From Pseudocoprococcus catus (GTDB lineage Bacteria; Bacillota; Clostridia; Lachnospirales; Lachnospiraceae), in assembly GCF_902381825.1 (NCBI RefSeq), contig NZ_LR698973.1, positions 2,390,291 through 2,454,290 on the forward strand: DNA of 64,000 nucleotides. Direction: 5' to 3'. Under the pieces are notes generated by a model. It was not told the origin of the DNA and did not search any database. It saw nothing but the letters and a program-made list of their open reading frames with translations. Position numbers and translations under genes: made by a program. Every line of letters starts with the position of its first letter. Within the stretch, counting starts at the first letter, position 1. Shown piece after piece: positions 40,333-49,894 of this stretch.

Positions 40333-42231
40333 TTATTCTAATTCAAATGCTCCCGTATACAACTGATAATACTTGCCTTTCTCAGCGATCAGTTTTTCAT
40401 GGTTGCCTCGCTCGATGATCCGTCCATGCTCAAGTACCATGATAACATCGGAGTTCTTGACTGTTGACAGTCGATGGGCAATAACGAAAACTGTACGGCC
40501 GTGCATCAGGGCATCCATACCCTTCTGAACAATGGCTTCTGTTCTTGTATCAATGGATGATGTTGCTTCATCCAGAATCATAACCGGAGGATCAGCAACG
40601 GCTGCTCTGGCAATAGAGATCAGCTGACGCTGTCCCTGAGACAGACCGCTGCCGTCGCCTTCGAGCACTGTCTGATAGCCATCCGGCAGCATCCGGATAA
40701 AGCCATCTGCATTGGCCAGTTTGGCTGCCGCAATGCATTCCTCATCAGTGGCATCCAACTTACCATATCGGATATTCTCCATGACTGTACCTGTAAACAG
40801 GTTGACATCCTGAAGCACCACACCCATGGAACGACGCAGGTCATCTTTCTTAATCTTTGTAATATTGATACCATCATAACGAATCTTACCGTCTGCGATA
40901 TCATAGAAACGGTTGATCAGGTTCGTAATGGTTGTCTTGCCGGCACCAGTTGCACCAACAAAAGCCACTTTCTGACCCGGTTCTGCATAGAGGTTAATAT
41001 CATGCAGTACAAGTTTGTTCTCTTCATAACCAAAGTCCACATGTTCCATGACGACATCGCCTTTTAATTCCTCATACGTCAATGTACCATCGCTATGTGG
41101 ATGCTTCCAAGCCCAAAGACCTGTTCTCTCCTTGCATTCTACCAGTTCACCATTTTCACGTTTGGCATTGACAAGTGTCACATAGCCATGATCTTCTTCC
41201 GGTTCTTCATCCAGCAATTCAAAAATACGTGTAGCACCGGCCAGGGCCATGATGACCGCGTTTAACTGCTGGGAAACCTGTGCGATTGGATTAATAAAGC
41301 TCTTTGACATCGTAAGGAAAGACGCAATTGTACCAAGTGTCATCACGCCGGCACCTGTCAGACTGATATTTGTCACACCGGCAATGGCAAGACTGCCGCC
41401 GACAAGCGCCAGCAATACATAAAGAATATTGCCCATATTGCCCATAATCGGCATCAGAATATTCGCATAGGTATTTGCTGTTGTCATGCTGTCACAAAGT
41501 GCTTCGTTCTTCTGATCAAACACAGCCTTCGCTTCATCCTCATGGCAAAAGACCTTGACAACCTTCTGTCCATTGATCATTTCTTCGATGTAACCATTGA
41601 CATCACCGATATTCTGCTGCTGTTTAATAAAGTAGACACTGCTCTTTCCGGCAATGGATTTGACCACTTTTAAAATCAGGAAAAGGAACACAATGATAAA
41701 TAATGTCATCCACAAGCTCAGATACAGCATGGAAATGAAAACCGCAACAATCGTCACACAGGAAGACAGCAACTGCGGCAAACTCTGGGAAAGCATCTGA
41801 CGCAGTGCATCTGTATCGTTCGTATAATGACTCATGACATCACCATGTGTATGCGTATCAAAATACTTGATTGGCAGTGTCTGCATATGTGCAAACATAT
41901 CGTCTCGGATTTTCTTTAAAATACCCTGAGAAATGACGGCCATTGTTCTATTATAAATCAGGCTGGCCAGAATGCCGATGACATAAATGCATGCCATCTG
42001 TACGATTGCACGAAACAGTGCATCAAATACAGGATTGGCTTCAAGAAGAAGCGGGGAAATGTAATCATCTATCAATCTCTGAATAAACAGGGAAGACATG
42101 ACATTGGCGATTGCACTGAGCAAAATACAGATAACAACCAAAATGACACGCGTTTTATAAACACTCAGATAGCCCAGAAGCCGCTTTAATGTATTCGGGT
42201 TCACCTGTGGTCTTGACGGTTTCTTATTCAT
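40333..42231 (-). CDS. ABC exporter half-transporter with consensus ATPase site
   Basis: 632-residue type IV exporter: six membrane helices then an ATPase domain with Walker A GATGAGKTT, signature GLSQGQRQ and Walker B VMILDEATSSID with catalytic Glu. About 30 extra residues (KRENGELVECKERTGLWAWK) sit between the membrane and nucleotide domains. ATG 42231 is chosen because GGAGG is eight bases upstream; it overlaps the partner gene by eight bases. The pair forms a heterodimeric exporter, likely of drugs or peptides. Confidence 0.9.
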   Translation of the reverse strand: MNKKPSRPQVNPNTLKRLLGYLSVYKTRVILVVICILLSAIANVMSSLFIQRLIDDYISPLLLEANPVFDALFRAIVQMACIYVIGILASLIYNRTMAVISQGILKKIRDDMFAHMQTLPIKYFDTHTHGDVMSHYTNDTDALRQMLSQSLPQLLSSCVTIVAVFISMLYLSLWMTLFIIVFLFLILKVVKSIAGKSSVYFIKQQQNIGDVNGYIEEMINGQKVVKVFCHEDEAKAVFDQKNEALCDSMTTANTYANILMPIMGNMGNILYVLLALVGGSLAIAGVTNISLTGAGVMTLGTIASFLTMSKSFINPIAQVSQQLNAVIMALAGATRIFELLDEEPEEDHGYVTLVNAKRENGELVECKERTGLWAWKHPHSDGTLTYEELKGDVVMEHVDFGYEENKLVLHDINLYAEPGQKVAFVGATGAGKTTITNLINRFYDIADGKIRYDGINITKIKKDDLRRSMGVVLQDVNLFTGTVMENIRYGKLDATDEECIAAAKLANADGFIRMLPDGYQTVLEGDGSGLSQGQRQLISIARAAVADPPVMILDEATSSIDTRTEAIVQKGMDALMHGRTVFVIAHRLSTVKNSDVIMVLEHGRIIERGNHEKLIAEKGKYYQLYTGAFELE

Positions 42232-43975
42232 TGTCATCTCCTCCTTTCTTCTGTGATTCATATACTTCGCGATAAATATCAGAGGACTGCATCAATTCTT
42301 CGTGACGGCCGATGGCTTTGATCTCGCCATCATCCAGAACAATGATCTGATCTGCTTCTTCAACAGATGATACACGCTGCGCAATAATAATCTTTGTTGT
42401 ATCTGGAATTTCTTCCGCAAATGCTTTACGAATCGCTGCATCCGTTTTCGTATCAACCGCACTTGTAGAGTCATCAAGAATCAGGATCTTCGGCTTCTTT
42501 AGAAGTGCTCTTGCAATACAAAGTCGCTGTTTCTGACCACCGGATACATTCGTACCGCCCTGCTCAATATACGTATCATAGCCCTCCGGAAAAGTCTGCA
42601 CAAATTCGTCCGCACAGGCCAGACGGCAGACGCGCTGAATCTCCTCATCTGTGGCATCCTTATCGCCCCAACGAAGGTTTTCTTTAATCGTACCCGAGAA
42701 AAGGACGTTCTTCTGAAGGACCATCGCTACTTCATTACGAAGACTTTCGATATCATAATCACGAACATCTACATCACCCACAAGGACGCGTCCCTCTGTG
42801 ACATCATAAAGTCTCGGAATCAGCTGAACCAGACTGGATTTGGAGGAACCTGTGCCACCAATGATACCGATTGTCTGACCTGAACGAATATTCAGATTAA
42901 TATGATTCAATACCGGTTTATCTGCTTTTCTATTATACGTAAAGACAACATCTTCGAACTGAATATCGCCGTTCTTCACTTCACAAACCGGATTATTCGG
43001 ATTCTTTAATGTACTTTCTTCTGAAAGGACTTCACAGACACGTTCTGCAGATGCTCTTGCCATGATGATCATGACAAATACCATCGACAGCATCATCAGA
43101 CTCATCAGGATCTGCATTGTATATGTGAAAAGGCTCATAAATTCACCGGTAGATAGTCCCAGTGCTTCATCACCGCCACAGGCAACAATCGCTCTGGCAC
43201 CCAGCCAGCAGATCAGCAGCATACATGTATAAACCGCCAACTGCATGAGAGGCATATTAAAGGCCAGAATCTGCTCCGCCTTTACAAAATTCTTGTAAAT
43301 ATTATCGGAAACCTGATCAAACTTTCCGACCTCATGATCTTCACGGGTAAAGGATTTCACGACGCGAATACCATACAGATTCTCCTGAACAATCGCATTC
43401 AGACGGTCATAGGTCTTAAACACCCGCTCAAAAATCGGGTGCACTTTCATGATAATCCCATAAAGGCCAATACCGAGAATCGGCACAGTAATCACATAAA
43501 TTAATGACAACTGCGCATCAATTTTGAAAGCCGCAAACAGCGCACAGACAAGCATGATCGGGCTTCTGACTGCAATTCGGATAATCATCTGGAAGGCCAT
43601 CTGAATATTGGTAATGTCTGTCGTCATACGTGTAACAAGACTGGCAGTCGAAAACTTATCAATATTCGCAAATGAAAACTCCTGTACCTTATAATAGATA
43701 TCCTGACGCAGGTTCTTTGCAAAACCAGATGAAGCCTGTGCCGCAAACTTTCCTGAAATGGCACCGCAGAACAATGAAATCATCGCCACAGCAAGCAAAA
43801 TCAATCCATACTTCCATATAACGCCCATATCTCCCTGATCGATACCTTCATCGATCAGTTTTGCCATGATCAGTGGAATCATAATCTCAAAAAAGACTTC
43901 CAACGCCACTGTCACAGGAGACATGATCGTCTGTTTCTTGTATTGCCGGATACTTCCGGCCAGCGTTTTAATCAT
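42224..43975 (-). CDS. ABC exporter half-transporter with degenerate ATPase site
   Basis: 583-residue partner of the next gene. The ATPase domain has Walker A GGTGSSKSS, signature NVSGGQKQR and Walker B ILILDDSTSAVD, in which the usual catalytic Glu is Asp. One degenerate and one consensus site is typical of heterodimeric exporters such as BmrCD and TM287/288. GGAGG precedes ATG 43975. It follows a MarR gene by 55 bases and is presumably controlled by it. Confidence 0.9.
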   Translation of the reverse strand: MIKTLAGSIRQYKKQTIMSPVTVALEVFFEIMIPLIMAKLIDEGIDQGDMGVIWKYGLILLAVAMISLFCGAISGKFAAQASSGFAKNLRQDIYYKVQEFSFANIDKFSTASLVTRMTTDITNIQMAFQMIIRIAVRSPIMLVCALFAAFKIDAQLSLIYVITVPILGIGLYGIIMKVHPIFERVFKTYDRLNAIVQENLYGIRVVKSFTREDHEVGKFDQVSDNIYKNFVKAEQILAFNMPLMQLAVYTCMLLICWLGARAIVACGGDEALGLSTGEFMSLFTYTMQILMSLMMLSMVFVMIIMARASAERVCEVLSEESTLKNPNNPVCEVKNGDIQFEDVVFTYNRKADKPVLNHINLNIRSGQTIGIIGGTGSSKSSLVQLIPRLYDVTEGRVLVGDVDVRDYDIESLRNEVAMVLQKNVLFSGTIKENLRWGDKDATDEEIQRVCRLACADEFVQTFPEGYDTYIEQGGTNVSGGQKQRLCIARALLKKPKILILDDSTSAVDTKTDAAIRKAFAEEIPDTTKIIIAQRVSSVEEADQIIVLDDGEIKAIGRHEELMQSSDIYREVYESQKKGGDDNE

Positions 43976-44030
43976 ACAAATAATCCTCCTATCTCTATCT
44001 AGCTAGCCGCATCTGTCAAATAAGGACGGC

Positions 44031-44486
44031 TTATTCTTCTAACATGTTATCTGCAACTCTCTTCAATAAATGCATCAGGGTATGAAACTCTTCATCCGAC
44101 AGCCCGTCCCTGATCCTGTTTTCAAGCTCTATTCTCTCCACCGCTGCATTGGCATTGATCTCTCGTCCTTCCTCAGTCAAAACAAGCCGCTTCAATCTGG
44201 CATCACTGGAGACACTTTCCCTCCTAAGCAGTCCTTTGCTCTCCATGCCCTTTAACACTTTGGAAACCGTTGACCTGGTCACACAAAATTTTTCTTCTAT
44301 ATCCTTCTGATAAATCTCTTCATTCTCATGGTCTGCCAGGTATCCGAGAATCCAGCCATTGGATCCTGTAATCTTATGAACCTTACTCATATAGACATTA
44401 CTATCGGCCTTTCTGCGGATCATCGTCGCTGTACGAAGAATCAACAGACCTAACTCTTCCCTGCATGGCAGGTCCTTTCTGCACAT
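44031..44486 (-). CDS. MarR-family transcriptional regulator
   Basis: 151-residue winged-helix regulator. The wHTH reads IYQKDIEEKFCVTRSTVSKVLKGMESKGLL, quoted as IEEKFCVTRSTVSKVLKGM, then DARLKRLVLTEEG as wing. ATG 44486 is set by GGAG seven bases upstream. As first gene before the exporter pair it is a likely local repressor released by an exported compound. Confidence 0.88.
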   Translation of the reverse strand: MCRKDLPCREELGLLILRTATMIRRKADSNVYMSKVHKITGSNGWILGYLADHENEEIYQKDIEEKFCVTRSTVSKVLKGMESKGLLRRESVSSDARLKRLVLTEEGREINANAAVERIELENRIRDGLSDEEFHTLMHLLKRVADNMLEE

Positions 44487-44538
44487 GACATAGCTCCTTT
44501 CTGAATGTCTTTGTTCTGTATGCATTTTGTTTCCGTCG

Positions 44539-44561
44539 AAACTGTTGCACATCAAACTGTT
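44539..44561 (-). promoter_or_regulatory. Direct repeat AACAGTTT in the marR leader, candidate operator
   Basis: Two exact copies of AACAGTTT (minus strand) with a 15-base period, at 44561-44554 and 44546-44539, just downstream of the -10. The position fits a repressor site, but MarR proteins usually bind inverted repeats, so the assignment is tentative. Confidence 0.35.
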
Positions 44562-44572
44562 TTACGTTCAAC

Positions 44573-44601
44573 ATTATACAGCGATTGTTTTTTAATGTCA
44601 A
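44573..44601 (-). promoter_or_regulatory. Consensus sigma-A promoter of the marR-ABC exporter operon
   Basis: Minus-strand TTGACA (44601-44596), 17-base spacer, TATAAT (44578-44573): a perfect consensus, which suggests the operon is held down by a repressor. Confidence 0.9.
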
Positions 44602-44654
44602 TACACCTGTGAAATGAATTTAAAAAAGGAAGGGAATTTCTCCCCTCCTCATCT

Positions 44655-45449
44655 TTAATTCAGTAATATTCTGTCATTATCAAATTCTTCTTTTTTCTTC
44701 TCTGAATACATATCCAGCAGATCAGAAACTGTCATATGCTTCCGCTCTTCTTCTTTAATGTCAAAGATAATCGCACCGGAATCCAGCATAATGGTTCGGC
44801 TGCCTGTTGTCAGTGCCTGCCCCATATTGTGGGTGATCATCAGAGTCGTCAGATTGCGCTCATGGACAATATCATTAGTTATGGCCATCACCTTCTCAGC
44901 TGTGGCCGGATCCAGAGCCGCCGTATGTTCATCCAGAAGCAGCAGCTTCGGTGTCACAATGGTACTCATCAACAATGTAACTACCTGTCTCTGTCCACCG
45001 GATAAAAGTCCGATCTTCGTAGCCATACGGTCTTCCAGTCCCATATCAAAACGCTTCAGTGCTTCACAAAACATCTCACGGTCTTTCTTTGTAATAGCAA
45101 ATCTGAAAAGACCTTTCGTGTTCTTGGAATAAGCCAGTGCCAGATTCTCTTCAATGGTCAGATTCGGTGCGGTTCCTTTCATCGGATCCTGAAACAGACG
45201 TCCGATGGAAGCCGACCGCTGATGTTCCGGCAAATAGGAAATATTCTTCCCATCCAGAATCACACTGCCTTCATCCAGAAGAAAATTACCGCAAATAGCA
45301 TTAAATAATGTTGATTTACCGGCACCATTGGAACCGAGAATCGTCACAAATTCCCCCTCTTTCAGGGACAGATTCAGATGATCCAGTGCCTTATGTTCAT
45401 TGGGTGTGCCTTTTGCAAAGGTCTTTGATGCATTGATCACTTCCAGCAT
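44655..45449 (-). CDS. trpZ: ABC transporter ATP-binding protein, TrpZ-type
   Basis: 264-residue ATPase with Walker A LGSNGAGKSTLFN, signature LLSGGQRQ and Walker B LLLLDEHTAALDP. It energises the importer formed with the adjacent permease and lipoprotein; GGAGG precedes ATG 45449, two bases after the permease stop. The tryptophan assignment rests on the T-box and family, not on this protein itself. Confidence 0.85.
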   Translation of the reverse strand: MLEVINASKTFAKGTPNEHKALDHLNLSLKEGEFVTILGSNGAGKSTLFNAICGNFLLDEGSVILDGKNISYLPEHQRSASIGRLFQDPMKGTAPNLTIEENLALAYSKNTKGLFRFAITKKDREMFCEALKRFDMGLEDRMATKIGLLSGGQRQVVTLLMSTIVTPKLLLLDEHTAALDPATAEKVMAITNDIVHERNLTTLMITHNMGQALTTGSRTIMLDSGAIIFDIKEEERKHMTVSDLLDMYSEKKKEEFDNDRILLN

Positions 45450-45451
45450 AT

Positions 45452-46369
45452 CTATCTTCCTCCATCACTTTCTCTCATCCCCTGTCGCTTCAGCTTATCA
45501 TTCGCCATTTTGGTCTTGATAGCCGGAACAGCCAACGCAACGGTTACAATAATTGCCGAAATCAATTTCAGCATGTACGCCGGGAACATATCGGATTTTG
45601 TTGCCAGGGCAATAATATAGCGGTACACAATGGAACCCACAATGGCTGAAATAAACCCGATCATCAGACTTCTGTGGCCAAAGAAAGCTTCGCCGATAAT
45701 CACAGAAGCCAAACCGACAACAAGAATACCGACACCGGAATTGATGTCTGCAAAGCTCTGATACTGAGCGATCAGACCGCCGCAAAACGCGATGCAGGCA
45801 TTGCTGATTGCCAGTGCGATCATCTTCACGGCATCCACATTAATTGAGGAAGCACGGACCATATCGGCATTATCTCCAGTGGCACGAATGGAAAGTCCAA
45901 GAGATGTCTTGAAAAATACCGTCAGTAAAACAGTGACAATCACAACTGCCGCAATGGCAACAAATAATTTGACGGCATCCTTCGACATAAAAGGAAAGAC
46001 CTTCAAAAACAGTGTGAAAACAGTATCGTTATTGAGCAGTGTCACATTGGACGCACCGCCCATCACGAACAGATTAATCGAATACAATCCACTCATTGTC
46101 AGGATGCCTGCCAGAACCGGATGAATATCCAATTTCGTCTGAAGAAATCCTGTCACGCTGCCGGCCAATGCGCCTGCGATAAGTGCACCCACAAGTCCAA
46201 GCAGCGGATGGCCCGCAGCCGTCAATATCGAGGATGCTGCCAGACCGAAAGTAAAGCTGCCTTCCGTTGTCAGATCGGGAATATTCAAGATTCTAAAACT
46301 GATATAGATGCCAAGCACCATAATACTGTAAAGAAAACCAAGCTGCAAAGAGCCAATCAATAAAGTCAT
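45452..46369 (-). CDS. trpY: ABC transporter permease, TrpY-type
   Basis: 305-residue permease of the COG4120 family with about eight membrane segments. The start (LLIGSLQLGFLYSIMVLGIYISFRI, quoted in part as LQLGFLYSIMVLGIY) and the branched-chain-permease-like core FKTSLGLSIRATGDNADMVRA, quoted as LGLSIRATGDNADMVR, are family-typical. It lies between the lipoprotein and ATPase genes. Confidence 0.85.
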   Translation of the reverse strand: MTLLIGSLQLGFLYSIMVLGIYISFRILNIPDLTTEGSFTFGLAASSILTAAGHPLLGLVGALIAGALAGSVTGFLQTKLDIHPVLAGILTMSGLYSINLFVMGGASNVTLLNNDTVFTLFLKVFPFMSKDAVKLFVAIAAVVIVTVLLTVFFKTSLGLSIRATGDNADMVRASSINVDAVKMIALAISNACIAFCGGLIAQYQSFADINSGVGILVVGLASVIIGEAFFGHRSLMIGFISAIVGSIVYRYIIALATKSDMFPAYMLKLISAIIVTVALAVPAIKTKMANDKLKRQGMRESDGGR

Positions 46370-46407
46370 ACTTTTCTACATCCTTTTCATTTTTGTTCTT
46401 TTCTTGC

Positions 46408-46437
46408 GTTTACCCCCTGCATATGCAGAGGGTAAAC
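46408..46437 (-). other. Hairpin between trpX and trpY
   Basis: GTTTACCC pairs with GGGTAAAC, enclosing CTGCAT/ATGCAG with one C-A mismatch. No U-run follows on the minus strand. A 3' stabilising hairpin that raises binding-protein mRNA above that of the permease is the likely role. Confidence 0.7.
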
Positions 46438-46486
46438 ACTATTTCTTCTATTCATATCATATAGCATATAGAATTACTTTGCAATC

Positions 46487-47554
46487 CTACTTTGCATCAT
46501 CTACAAAAGTTGCTGTACTCTGTACATCTTCCGGTAAAGTAATGCCAAGTGCCTCAAGTGTCTGATTGTTGATAACTGTTGCAGATGCCGGAACAACGAC
46601 TGCAGGAATATCTGCAACTGCTGTGCCTTCAAGAATCTGTACTGCCATATCTGCGCTCATACCACCAATGCCTTTATCGCTGATAGCAACTGTTGCAAAT
46701 GCACCAGATTCAACGGTTGTTGCTGAACTGCAGTATACTGGGATCTTGGCATCTCTTGCTACTTCTGATACAAGTGTCATGCTGGCCTGAATGACAGAAT
46801 CATTCGGAACAAACATGGCATCAACGCTACCAACCAGTGACTGAGCAGCCTGCTGAACTTCTGAAGAGTTCGTCACTGTTGCTTCTTTATAAGAAAGACC
46901 ATTAGCATCACAGTATTCCTTGGCTGCTTCGATTGTATTCACAGAATTAACTTCGCTTGTGCAGTACAGGAAACCAAATGTCTTGCAATCCGGTGTCAGC
47001 TGATTGTTCAGTGCGAAAATGTCAGAAACAGGAATTGCATTGGATGTACCTGTTGCATTCTTGTCCGGGTGATCCATATCGGTGATAACACCTGCTGCTA
47101 CAGGTGCTGAAACAGCGATAAATACAACCGGTGTATCGGTCTCAAGATTGACCATTGCCTGTGTGGCCGGTGTAGCAATTGTACAAACCAGATCATAATC
47201 GCCGTCTGCCATGGACTGGGCAATTGTCTGAAGGTTGGTTGCATCACCCTGTGCACACTTATAATCCACTGTCAGTTTATCTTCTGTATAGCCTTTTGCC
47301 TGAAGTTCTTCAATAAAGCCTTCACGCATGTCGTTAAATGCGCCATTCTCAATCAACTGGATGATACCTACTGTATAACTGCCATCGGCCTTCGCGCCTT
47401 CGGAATCAAGCGCCTCTGATGCTTCAGATGCTGCCTCGGAAACGGCTGCTTCTGTCGTCGCCGCCTTCGTCTCCTGTGTGGAAGAAGAACCACAACCTGC
47501 CAGTGTCATTGCTGTCATCGCCAAAATACATACTGCTGATAATAACTTTTTCAT
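46487..47554 (-). CDS. trpX: ABC transporter substrate-binding lipoprotein, TrpX-type
   Basis: 355-residue lipoprotein of the COG2984 family. The signal peptide ends in a lipobox (TLAGCGSSS, Cys about 21), then a Ser/Glu/Ala-rich linker and a periplasmic-binding-protein fold (YTVGIIQLIENGAFNDMREG, CTIATPATQAMVNL). TrpX homologues under Trp-specific T-boxes are predicted tryptophan or tryptophan-analogue receptors. ATG 47554 has GAGGTAA upstream. Confidence 0.88.
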   Translation of the reverse strand: MKKLLSAVCILAMTAMTLAGCGSSSTQETKAATTEAAVSEAASEASEALDSEGAKADGSYTVGIIQLIENGAFNDMREGFIEELQAKGYTEDKLTVDYKCAQGDATNLQTIAQSMADGDYDLVCTIATPATQAMVNLETDTPVVFIAVSAPVAAGVITDMDHPDKNATGTSNAIPVSDIFALNNQLTPDCKTFGFLYCTSEVNSVNTIEAAKEYCDANGLSYKEATVTNSSEVQQAAQSLVGSVDAMFVPNDSVIQASMTLVSEVARDAKIPVYCSSATTVESGAFATVAISDKGIGGMSADMAVQILEGTAVADIPAVVVPASATVINNQTLEALGITLPEDVQSTATFVDDAK

Positions 47555-47689
47555 GAAAATTACCTCTCTTTCAATCTTTCCTTAAAATACAGGCTTTTCT
47601 ATGAGGAGTTTGCTTCACAGTCAGAACACACAGATTGTTTTATCTGCAAATCATTTGCAGTTGGCGCCTCGGGAAAAGTTCCCATAAAA

Positions 47690-47950
47690 CAAAAAAATCC
47701 GCCCTATGCAAAGGACAGATATATCTGCGGTACCACCTTTATTGATTATAAAATCCACTCATCATGAAAATGCCAACACATTCTCTACCGTTAACGCCGG
47801 TCTACGTCCTCAGATACTCCGCATCATATTCAATGCCTTTCCCCTGGCCCTCAACGGTCCATTTGCTCACCAGCGTCTCCACAGGTTCTCAGCTCCTCCT
47901 GCTCTCTGTACGGTGCTTATGTGAACGTTATCTCCGTCTCAAAAGTTTGA
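47690..47950 (-). ncRNA. T-box leader, tryptophan specifier
   Basis: The minus-strand leader carries the T-box sequence GGTGGTACCGC (47737-47727) and an intrinsic terminator ATCTGTCCT/AGGGCGGAT followed by seven T's (47720-47690). The stem I distal part AGAGAGCAGGAGGAGCTGAG is recognisable. A TGG followed by A at 47861-47859 sits on the 3' side of the lower stem I, in the expected specifier place, so uncharged tRNA-Trp should promote read-through into trpXYZ. The specifier register is my reading and less certain than the T-box itself. Confidence 0.9.
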
Positions 47951-47954
47951 TTTA

Positions 47955-47982
47955 ATTTTAGCATATAATTTCAGAATGTCAA
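47955..47982 (-). promoter_or_regulatory. Promoter of the T-box/trpXYZ operon
   Basis: Minus-strand TTGACA (47982-47977), 16-base spacer, TAAAAT (47960-47955). Between here and 48080 there is only a weak AAATTCG/CGAATTT stem (48030-48071) after the preceding operon. Confidence 0.8.
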
Positions 47983-48080
47983 CCCTATTTTTGATAAATT
48001 ATCACTTTAAACGGATAAACTTTTGTATCAAATTCGAGTCAGCTTTGCAGACGTCGTTCCTGCCCGAATTTCTGTGCCTC

Positions 48081-49058
48081 TCAGACAAAATGGCAGGCCA
48101 CCTGATGTCCTGTCCGAATCGGTTTTAAAACCGGAGCCTCCCGTCTGCAGATATCTTTTGCCTGACTGCATCGATTGCAGAAAACACAGCCTGTGATAGT
48201 CCCTGTTGCGCTCTGCGCTTCTCCGTCCAGAACATAGATTTCCTTATTCGGATCATCATCAATTGAAAAAACAGAGCTAAGAAGTGCTTTTGTGTAAGGA
48301 TGTCTGGCATGCATCCTGAAAGCAGCGCCGTTCATGATTTCGACAATCCGTCCAAGATACATAACAACAACCTGCTGGCTGAAATTCTCCACAAGGGCGA
48401 GGTCATGACTGATAAACAAAATCGCATAGTTGGTCTCATCCTGATGTTCTTTTAAAAGCGCCATGATTTCCTGCTGAATAGACACATCCAATGCACTGGT
48501 CGCCTCATCGCAGATGAGCACTTCCGGATGCAGTGCAATGGCTCTGGCAATGGCAATTCGCTGCAATTCACCACCGGAAAGCTGATGCGGGTATTTATCA
48601 AAATATTCTTCCCCAAGATGCACACGCCTTAAAGAATAAAGTGCCAGTGCCCTGGCTTCTTTTTTACTTTTCTTTTCAAAGTGCGTCCATGGCTCCATTA
48701 AAAATGTACCGATTTTCATGCGTGGACTGAAAACATTCACAGGATCCTGAAAGATCATCTGCACATGCTGACGGTATGCGCGCAAGGCTTCACCCCGGAT
48801 GGACATCGGACGCCCTTCTTTTATGCCGCCAATCTGTTGTCCCTTATAGTAAATGGCGCCCTCTGTCACCGGTTCAAGAAGGGCCGCCATCCTCGCCAAT
48901 GTACTCTTGCCGCACCCTGATTCACCGACTATCGCTGTACAGACACCTTTATGTAAAGACAGGCTGACCGCATCAACAGCCCGAAGTGTTTTGTGATAAC
49001 GCAGCTCAAAGGTCTTGCTCAGATTCTCTAAACATATAATTTCCTGATTATTCTCCAT
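48081..49058 (-). CDS. Dpp/Opp/Nik-type ABC ATPase, second subunit (operon 1)
   Basis: 325-residue ATPase of the OppF/DppF/NikE class. Walker A GESGCGKSTLAR, signature LSGGELQR, Walker B VLICDEATSALDVS, and the C-terminal Opp-type Cys motif (GCVFCNRCSQAKDICRREAP, ends quoted as CNRC and DIC) are visible. ATG 49058 has GGGAG seven bases upstream and overlaps the partner ATPase gene by 11 bases. It is last in the operon that starts at the methyltransferase. Confidence 0.9.
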   Translation of the reverse strand: MENNQEIICLENLSKTFELRYHKTLRAVDAVSLSLHKGVCTAIVGESGCGKSTLARMAALLEPVTEGAIYYKGQQIGGIKEGRPMSIRGEALRAYRQHVQMIFQDPVNVFSPRMKIGTFLMEPWTHFEKKSKKEARALALYSLRRVHLGEEYFDKYPHQLSGGELQRIAIARAIALHPEVLICDEATSALDVSIQQEIMALLKEHQDETNYAILFISHDLALVENFSQQVVVMYLGRIVEIMNGAAFRMHARHPYTKALLSSVFSIDDDPNKEIYVLDGEAQSATGTITGCVFCNRCSQAKDICRREAPVLKPIRTGHQVACHFV

Positions 49059-49842
49059 CTGTCTCTCCCTGCAATCTCGGCACAACACGCAGCAGCTTCT
49101 TCGTATAGTCATCCACCGGATGGTAAATAACCTGCTCACGCGTTCCAAATTCCTTGAGTTCACCGTCTTTCATCACAGCAATATCATCCGCCATCCTGGA
49201 TGCAACACCCATATTGTGCGTCACAATGACAATCGCTGTCCCGGTCTTCTCTCTTAGATCCATCATCTGTTTCACAACCTGTGCCTGAACAGTGACGTCC
49301 AAAGCGCTGGTCGGTTCATCTGCCAGCAAAAGTTTCGGCTGCATACTCATCGCCATGGCAATGGCCACACGCTGTTTCATACCGCCGGACAGCTGAAACG
49401 GATACGCGTTCATGACATGCTTTGTATCCGGCAGCTTCAGCGTAGCAAGCATTTTTTTTGCAGCCTCATAGCCCTCTTTCTTTGAGATTTTCTGATGACA
49501 TCGCAATGTCTCCACATACTGATCACAGACTTTCCGTCTCGGATTCAGATAATCTCCGGCGCTCTGAAAAATCATCGCCATCCCTTCGCCGCGCACATGG
49601 CGCAATTCTTCCGCAGTCATCGCAGCCAAATCTTTTTCACCAAACAGAATCCGGCCCGATGATATCACACCGCCTGTCGGCAGCAAGCCGATGGCCGCGC
49701 GGATGAGCGTTGACTTGCCGCTTCCGGATTCCCCGACTATGGCAACAATCCTTCCTTCAGGGACAGCAAAACTGACATGCTTCACTGCTTCTTTTGTATT
49801 CTGATAAGTAATACTGACATCCTCAAGCTCCAAAACGTTCAT
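49048..49842 (-). CDS. Dpp/Opp/Nik-type ABC ATPase, first subunit (operon 1)
   Basis: 264-residue ATPase of the OppD/NikD class: Walker A GESGSGKSTLIR, signature LSGGMKQR, Walker B LLLADEPTSALDV. It is shorter than typical OppD (about 330) and closer to NikD in length, without the long C-terminal oligopeptide motif. GAGG precedes ATG 49842. Confidence 0.9.
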   Translation of the reverse strand: MNVLELEDVSITYQNTKEAVKHVSFAVPEGRIVAIVGESGSGKSTLIRAAIGLLPTGGVISSGRILFGEKDLAAMTAEELRHVRGEGMAMIFQSAGDYLNPRRKVCDQYVETLRCHQKISKKEGYEAAKKMLATLKLPDTKHVMNAYPFQLSGGMKQRVAIAMAMSMQPKLLLADEPTSALDVTVQAQVVKQMMDLREKTGTAIVIVTHNMGVASRMADDIAVMKDGELKEFGTREQVIYHPVDDYTKKLLRVVPRLQGETDGE

Positions 49843-49894
49843 CCTCTGGCCTCTTTTCGTAATTGAATGTTATTTGACTGGTTTATTCTTTATG

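Noticed and set aside
42859..42890. Walker A GGTGSSKSS in the exporter as an inactivating mutation
   Set aside because: Lysine and the following Ser are present, and this variant is common in the degenerate half of heterodimeric exporters.
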